Of a stretch of DNA of 64,000 nt, positions 60,887 through 64,000 are shown one piece after another. Position numbers and translations under genes: made by a program. Source of the DNA: Thermanaerothrix solaris (GTDB taxonomy: Bacteria; Chloroflexota; Anaerolineae; Anaerolineales; Anaerolineaceae); NCBI RefSeq assembly GCF_032334255.1, contig NZ_JAUHMF010000002.1, forward strand, positions 992,001-1,056,000, given 5' to 3'. The notes under the pieces are model-generated. The model did no database searches. It was not told where the DNA came from and saw only the letters and a program-made list of their open reading frames with translations. How positions within the stretch are numbered: the first letter of the stretch is position 1; each line of letters opens with the position of its first letter.

Positions 60887-60936
60887 CCATATATGGGATT
60901 AATTACGTATATTCTACACTTGCCCCCATATATGGG
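60887..60936. promoter_or_regulatory. Pair of palindromic operator-like sites
   Basis: CCATATATGG (60887-60896) and the longer CCCATATATGGG (60925-60936), centres 39 bases apart. The first touches the Shine-Dalgarno of the minus-strand gene. The second lies in the spacer of a plus-strand TTGCCC-17-CTAAAC promoter. TGTAGAAT between the sites is a possible extended -10 for the minus strand. Confidence 0.65.
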
Positions 60937-60948
60937 TGTGTGCTAAAC
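60920..60948 (+). promoter_or_regulatory. Candidate promoter of the second HTH gene
   Basis: TTGCCC (60920-60925), a 17-base spacer holding the CCCATATATGGG palindrome, and CTAAAC (60943-60948). A repressor bound at the palindrome would block it. Confidence 0.4.
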
Positions 60949-60970
60949 TTAGTTACCTCCTCCTTCCATA

Positions 60971-61010
60971 GCCCCCCTTGTCCCTAACCCACCCAACCCA
61001 CAAGGGGGGC
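60971..61010 (+). promoter_or_regulatory. Hairpin that covers the Shine-Dalgarno of the second HTH gene
   Basis: GCCCCCCTTG (60971-60980) is perfectly complementary to CAAGGGGGGC (61001-61010). The right arm contains the AAGGGG ribosome site and ends one base before the ATG at 61012, so folding would hide the site. Confidence 0.6.
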
Positions 61011-61011
61011 A

Positions 61012-61236
61012 ATGATTCATCCCATGCTTACCCTCTCCCTCACACAAGCAAAAATCATCCTCCTACTTGCCCGTGGCTATAGTCAAAGGCAAATCGCCTA
61101 CCACCTCAAGGTTAGCCAGGCTACAGTCCAGGCCCATCTCCTGGCCATCCGCACCAAAACCCAAACCCAATCCACCATCCAGGCTATAACCACGATCGTG
61201 GTTAAGCCTTATGTCTATATCCGCCTCCCTAAATGA
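61012..61236 (+). CDS. Second short solitary LuxR/GerE-type HTH protein
   Basis: 74 residues. LTLSLTQAKIILLLARGYSQ, RQIAYHLKVSQATVQAHLLA and IRTKTQTQSTIQAI are the LuxR HTH pattern. There are no other domains. It is divergent from the minus-strand small gene and HTH gene, sharing the palindromic control region. Its ribosome site lies in a strong hairpin, so translation may be controlled. It may start at ATG 61012 or ATG 61024. Confidence 0.62.
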   Translation: MIHPMLTLSLTQAKIILLLARGYSQRQIAYHLKVSQATVQAHLLAIRTKTQTQSTIQAITTIVVKPYVYIRLPK

Positions 61237-61262
61237 ACCGCTTCGCACAAACTCCTAAACAT

Positions 61263-61281
61263 GGGGGGAGACACTCCCCCC
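61263..61281. repeat. G6/C6 palindrome, copy 2
   Basis: GGGGGGAG-ACA-CTCCCCCC, perfect 8-bp arms, again preceded by ACAT and followed by AAACCCCCC as in copy 1. Confidence 0.8.
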
Positions 61282-61552
61282 AAACCCCCCACCCTCTACC
61301 CTCCCCCTGGGCAGGTGCACGCTCACTCATTTGACGGGGCGGCTCAGGTTGCTGAACCGCTCCGCTCTTCTCTTAGAACCTTCGCCGCCCCTATTCGTTC
61401 GCCAGTTGTCCGCGCTCCGTCCGTTCGCTTCGCTCACGGCCTCCGCGCCCTCTGTGCACCTGCCCGCCACACTCCCTGCGCCATCGCTCGCTTCGCTCGC
61501 TGGCGGGGCGGGCGCTCCGCTCCGCTCCGCGCCCTGCCCCGCCTGGCGCATG

Positions 61553-61592
61553 TTACTCATCTTCATTCGTTCATCCATGTTTGTGTTTCCCT
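61553..61592. repeat. 40-bp IS 5'-end repeat, copy 2
   Basis: Matches 59485-59524. On the minus strand it reads MDERMKMSN before diverging, i.e. the first residues of a second truncated transposase copy. Confidence 0.8.
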
Positions 61593-61597
61593 TCAAA

Positions 61598-61640
61598 GGG
61601 GACATTTTAACGTTGCACAAAGGGGACTTTACTACGTTGC
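61598..61640 (-). repeat. Tandem IS-end repeats (putative right end)
   Basis: Two copies, 24 bases apart, of a GGGGAC-N-TTGC motif (61598-61616 and 61622-61640). The first matches the inverted left-end sequence at 58650-58668. Confidence 0.5.
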
Positions 61641-61662
61641 GCTAACAGGGGGTTCGAAATGC

Positions 61663-61691
61663 TTGTCAAACCAGGGGTGTTTTGCTATAAT
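61663..61691 (+). promoter_or_regulatory. Promoter of tRNA-Val
   Basis: TTGTCA (61663-61668), exactly 17 bases, then TATAAT (61686-61691), 11 bases before the tRNA. Confidence 0.8.
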
Positions 61692-61702
61692 CACGATCGC
61701 AA

Positions 61703-61780
<78 letters not shown>

Positions 61781-61783
61781 GAG

Positions 61784-61826
61784 ACCTCATGGCCGAACGC
61801 ATAACGATGCAGCCATGAGGTTTTGT
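61784..61826 (+). terminator. Terminator after tRNA-Val
   Basis: ACCTCATGGC (61784-61793) pairs with GCCATGAGGT (61812-61821) over 10 bp, followed by TTTTGTGTT. Confidence 0.8.
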
Positions 61827-61908
61827 GTTATTATAAAAGCGGTTTATTTTTTGCTCTTATTGAGGTTCCGCGGGCATTGAGCACGCTGATTTTTCACTAA
61901 GGCTTGCT

Positions 61909-64000
61909 ATGGACGCACCGGTTCCCATCCTGCCGACCAAAATTTTTGTCCCGCGCCGACGAAATGACCTCCTAAGCCGGTCTCGATTAATTGACGCGCT
62001 CCACGAGTTACTAGAATATAAGTTGATTATTATCGCCGCACCAGCCGGGTACGGGAAAACCTCGCTAGTAGTGGATTTTGCCCATCATACCGAATGGCCT
62101 TTTTGCTGGTATGCGTTGGATGTCTTAGATCGCGAACCAATCCGGTTTCTTAGCCATTTGGTGGCCTCCATTACAATGCAGTTTCCTCTCTTCGGCAAGC
62201 GTTCGCGCGCAGTATTACAAAACATGGCGGAGGGGGAATTAAACCTGGATACGATGGTCAGTGCCGTTATCCAGGACATGTTTGAGGCGATCAATGAACA
62301 CTTTGTTATCGTTTTGGATGATTATCACCTGATCGAGGAAAGTGAACCGATTGCCTATTTTATCAGTCGTTTGGTCCAGGACAGCGATGAAAATTGCCAC
62401 GTGATCCTCACCTCACGCACGCTGATTGCTCTGCCCGATCTTCCCCTAATGGTGGCCCGTTCGTTGGTAGGAGGTTTAGGGGCGGAGGACTTGGCTTTTA
62501 CCCCTCAAGAAGTACAAGCCTTCTTCGGGCAGACTTTGCGTCAAGCCATTCCGGAGAGTGTGGCCTATGAATTAGCGCGGCTCTCTGAAGGTTGGATTAC
62601 AGGTCTGTTATTATCCTCGCAATTGGCCGATATGGGTATTTTGGATCGCCTGCGCCGGGGGCGGATTGCCTCGGTTGGGCTGTATGATTACTTGGCGACC
62701 CAAGTGCTAGAACGTCAGCCACCTGAATTGCGTGATTTTTTGCTCCATTCCTCTTTATTAGAAGAGTTTGATGCCACGGAGTGCAAGGAAGTTATTGGCG
62801 AGGCGTTAGGCATTCAGGCGGATTGGAATGCCCTCATCAATACGGTGTTGCGCGAGAATCTCTTTTTAACACCGGTGGGGGAGGGACGGGTTTGGTATCG
62901 CTATCATCATTTGTTTGCCGATTTTCTACAGCAGCGGTTATTAGCCGAACGTCCCGAGGAAGCCGAACGGCTGGTAGCGCGATTAAGTGAACGCTATCGT
63001 CAACAGCGGGCGTGGGAACGCATTTACATGCTTTACCGCCGGCTAGGGCGAGTGGACCAAACCATACCGTTGTTAGAGGAAATTGGGGCGGAGCTCTTTG
63101 AAGACGGAAGGTTAATCACCTTACAACAATGGCTGGATGAGTTGCCGGAGACTCTTTTTCAACAGAATCCACTTTTGCTTTCATTGAAAGGGAATTTATG
63201 CCTTATCAAGGGAAGCGTTCATGAAGGCTTAGCTTATTTAGATCAGTCGCTTAATCTTTATTCGGAAGACCAGAAAATCCAACGGGTTGAGACATTGGTG
63301 CGACGCGCTGCAGCCCTACGACGGATTGGAGAATACAACGGGGCATTGAGTGACGTTAATGAAGCCCTTTCCTTAGTGGGTGACTGTCCTAATTCTCAAA
63401 AACTATTCGGAATTACCTTGCAACAAAAAGGCATCATTCTATACCATCAAGGATATATGCGTGAGGCCTTAGCTACTTTTGAACAATCCCTTCGGTACTT
63501 CGAAGGAACTGCAGAGTCTAATTTCATTGCATTTTCCTTAATGGAAATGGGTACTATTAATTCGGCGTTAGGTAATCATCTGGAAGCTGAAAGATTGTTT
63601 TCCCAAGCGACTAATCATTGGTTATCCACCAATAACTTTGTACGATTGGCAAATGTTCTTAATAACTTGGGAGATCTCAAAAGACAAATGGGGGATTATG
63701 AGGGTGCGCTTGTTACTTTGGAAAAAGCGGTCGAATATGCGCGTCAAAGCAGCTACTTGCGGATGGAGGCTTATGCTTTAGCCTCAATTGGGGATCTCTA
63801 CCGTGATCTTGGTATATGGAATTCGGCCTTAGAGGCTTATCAACAGTCCAATCACATAGTAGGACGGTTGGGTGACCGTTTTTTGAGCATTTATCTTCAA
63901 TTGAATCAAGCAGCAATGCTGGATCTACAAGGACAATTTATTCAAGCTAAGCCGTTTTTAGAGCAGGCTTGGGTAATGGCCGAAGAAAGCGGTTCTGCTT
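61909..64000 (+). CDS. MalT-like ATP-dependent transcriptional regulator (partial)
   Basis: At least 697 residues, running off the right edge with no stop. The N-terminus has PILPTKIFVPRRRNDLLSRS and Walker A APAGYGKTSLV, then Walker B FVIVLDDYHLIEE and CHVILTSRT (sensor). The arrangement is that of the MalT/STAND regulators: NB-ARC-like ATPase, then TPR repeats (from about residue 400: LQQKGIILYHQGYMREALAT, LNNLGDLKRQMGDYEGALVT, LASIGDLYRDLGIWNSALEA). The expected LuxR HTH or SARP domain at the C-terminus is outside the window. AAGG precedes the ATG at 6 bases. Confidence 0.88.
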   Translation, partial: MDAPVPILPTKIFVPRRRNDLLSRSRLIDALHELLEYKLIIIAAPAGYGKTSLVVDFAHHTEWPFCWYALDVLDREPIRFLSHLVASITMQFPLFGKRSRAVLQNMAEGELNLDTMVSAVIQDMFEAINEHFVIVLDDYHLIEESEPIAYFISRLVQDSDENCHVILTSRTLIALPDLPLMVARSLVGGLGAEDLAFTPQEVQAFFGQTLRQAIPESVAYELARLSEGWITGLLLSSQLADMGILDRLRRGRIASVGLYDYLATQVLERQPPELRDFLLHSSLLEEFDATECKEVIGEALGIQADWNALINTVLRENLFLTPVGEGRVWYRYHHLFADFLQQRLLAERPEEAERLVARLSERYRQQRAWERIYMLYRRLGRVDQTIPLLEEIGAELFEDGRLITLQQWLDELPETLFQQNPLLLSLKGNLCLIKGSVHEGLAYLDQSLNLYSEDQKIQRVETLVRRAAALRRIGEYNGALSDVNEALSLVGDCPNSQKLFGITLQQKGIILYHQGYMREALATFEQSLRYFEGTAESNFIAFSLMEMGTINSALGNHLEAERLFSQATNHWLSTNNFVRLANVLNNLGDLKRQMGDYEGALVTLEKAVEYARQSSYLRMEAYALASIGDLYRDLGIWNSALEAYQQSNHIVGRLGDRFLSIYLQLNQAAMLDLQGQFIQAKPFLEQAWVMAEESGSA

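Larger units (their letters stand above)
59511..61592. mobile_element. Accessory island inserted into an ISNCY-like element
   Basis: About 2 kb framed by direct repeats of the IS leader, with inverted IS-end-like sequences at 58650 and 61598. The content (tandem arrays, C/G runs, solitary HTH genes) differs strongly in composition from the flanking housekeeping genes. It looks like foreign DNA captured in or between two IS copies and adjacent to tRNA-Val. Confidence 0.55.
61237..61700. other. GC-rich intergenic region with IS end and no gene
   Basis: It holds the second G6/C6 palindrome, short near-palindromic CGCTTCGCTCGC motifs (around 61430 and 61490), the second IS leader copy and two tandem IS-end-like repeats (GGGGAC...TTGC at 61598-61616 and 61622-61640, period 24). 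Open frames across it, including over the tRNA, have no gene-like features. Confidence 0.6.

Overview
The window looks like a chromosomal segment of a Chloroflexota bacterium, most likely class Anaerolineae and probably thermophilic. This is inferred from the GAF-domain-rich sensory proteins, the mreBCD-mrdA-minCDE-rodA layout, a ubiquitin-like carrier/TtuA pair of the kind that makes 2-thiouridine in thermophile tRNA, and the general protein style. No rRNA gene is present, so the taxonomy rests on gene content only.

Region 1 (1-18.7 kb, almost all minus strand) is a long, tightly packed signalling operon. In transcription order it holds two free-standing receiver (REC) proteins, a soluble four-GAF/PAS protein, three membrane-anchored GAF proteins with no kinase domain (one also carries a Cache-like sensor and HAMP), a ParA/Soj-type ATPase, a giant PAS/GAF hybrid histidine kinase with two REC domains, a threonine-synthase-like enzyme fused to a REC domain, and a DMT permease. 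A truncated OmpR-type DNA-binding domain enters from the left edge on the plus strand. I see no dedicated DNA-binding output within the operon. It is the best candidate here for an undescribed system.

Region 2 (18.8-28.3 kb) starts with tRNA-Gly on the minus strand and continues with a plus-strand cell-shape and division cluster: mreB, mreC, mreD, mrdA (PBP2), minC, minD, minE, rodA, then gltX and tRNA-Gln with a strong terminator.

Region 3 (28.4-58.6 kb) is mostly metabolic and housekeeping: an SRPBCC protein and a dimeric alpha-beta-barrel protein, a large SARP/BTAD-AAA-TPR regulator, a nitroreductase next to an orphan molybdenum hydroxylase large subunit, fmt and a PanE-like reductase, two GH13 enzymes (one of 1152 residues), a pterin carbinolamine dehydratase, a DUF429-like/AlkZ-related pair, a cyanophycinase-like peptidase, a CBS protein, a DUF6159-like membrane protein, proC, a SAM methyltransferase, a PatB/MalY lyase, a YdcF-like protein, a cold-shock protein, a tRNA with anticodon CAT (probably Ile2), a three-gene biotin-dependent acyl-CoA carboxylase operon, a minimal MscS channel, and the MoaD/ThiS-TtuA pair.

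Region 4 (58.6-61.7 kb) is an accessory island. It contains an internally deleted ISNCY-type transposase, a 40-bp direct repeat of that IS about 2 kb apart, a 12-bp tandem array, an array of about 22 copies of a 10-bp core in a 13-bp unit, G/C-run palindromes, a strong G-quadruplex candidate, two solitary LuxR-type HTH genes, one unknown small gene with two copies of a palindromic operator, and a hairpin that covers a Shine-Dalgarno. It ends at tRNA-Val, followed by a MalT-like regulator that runs off the right edge.
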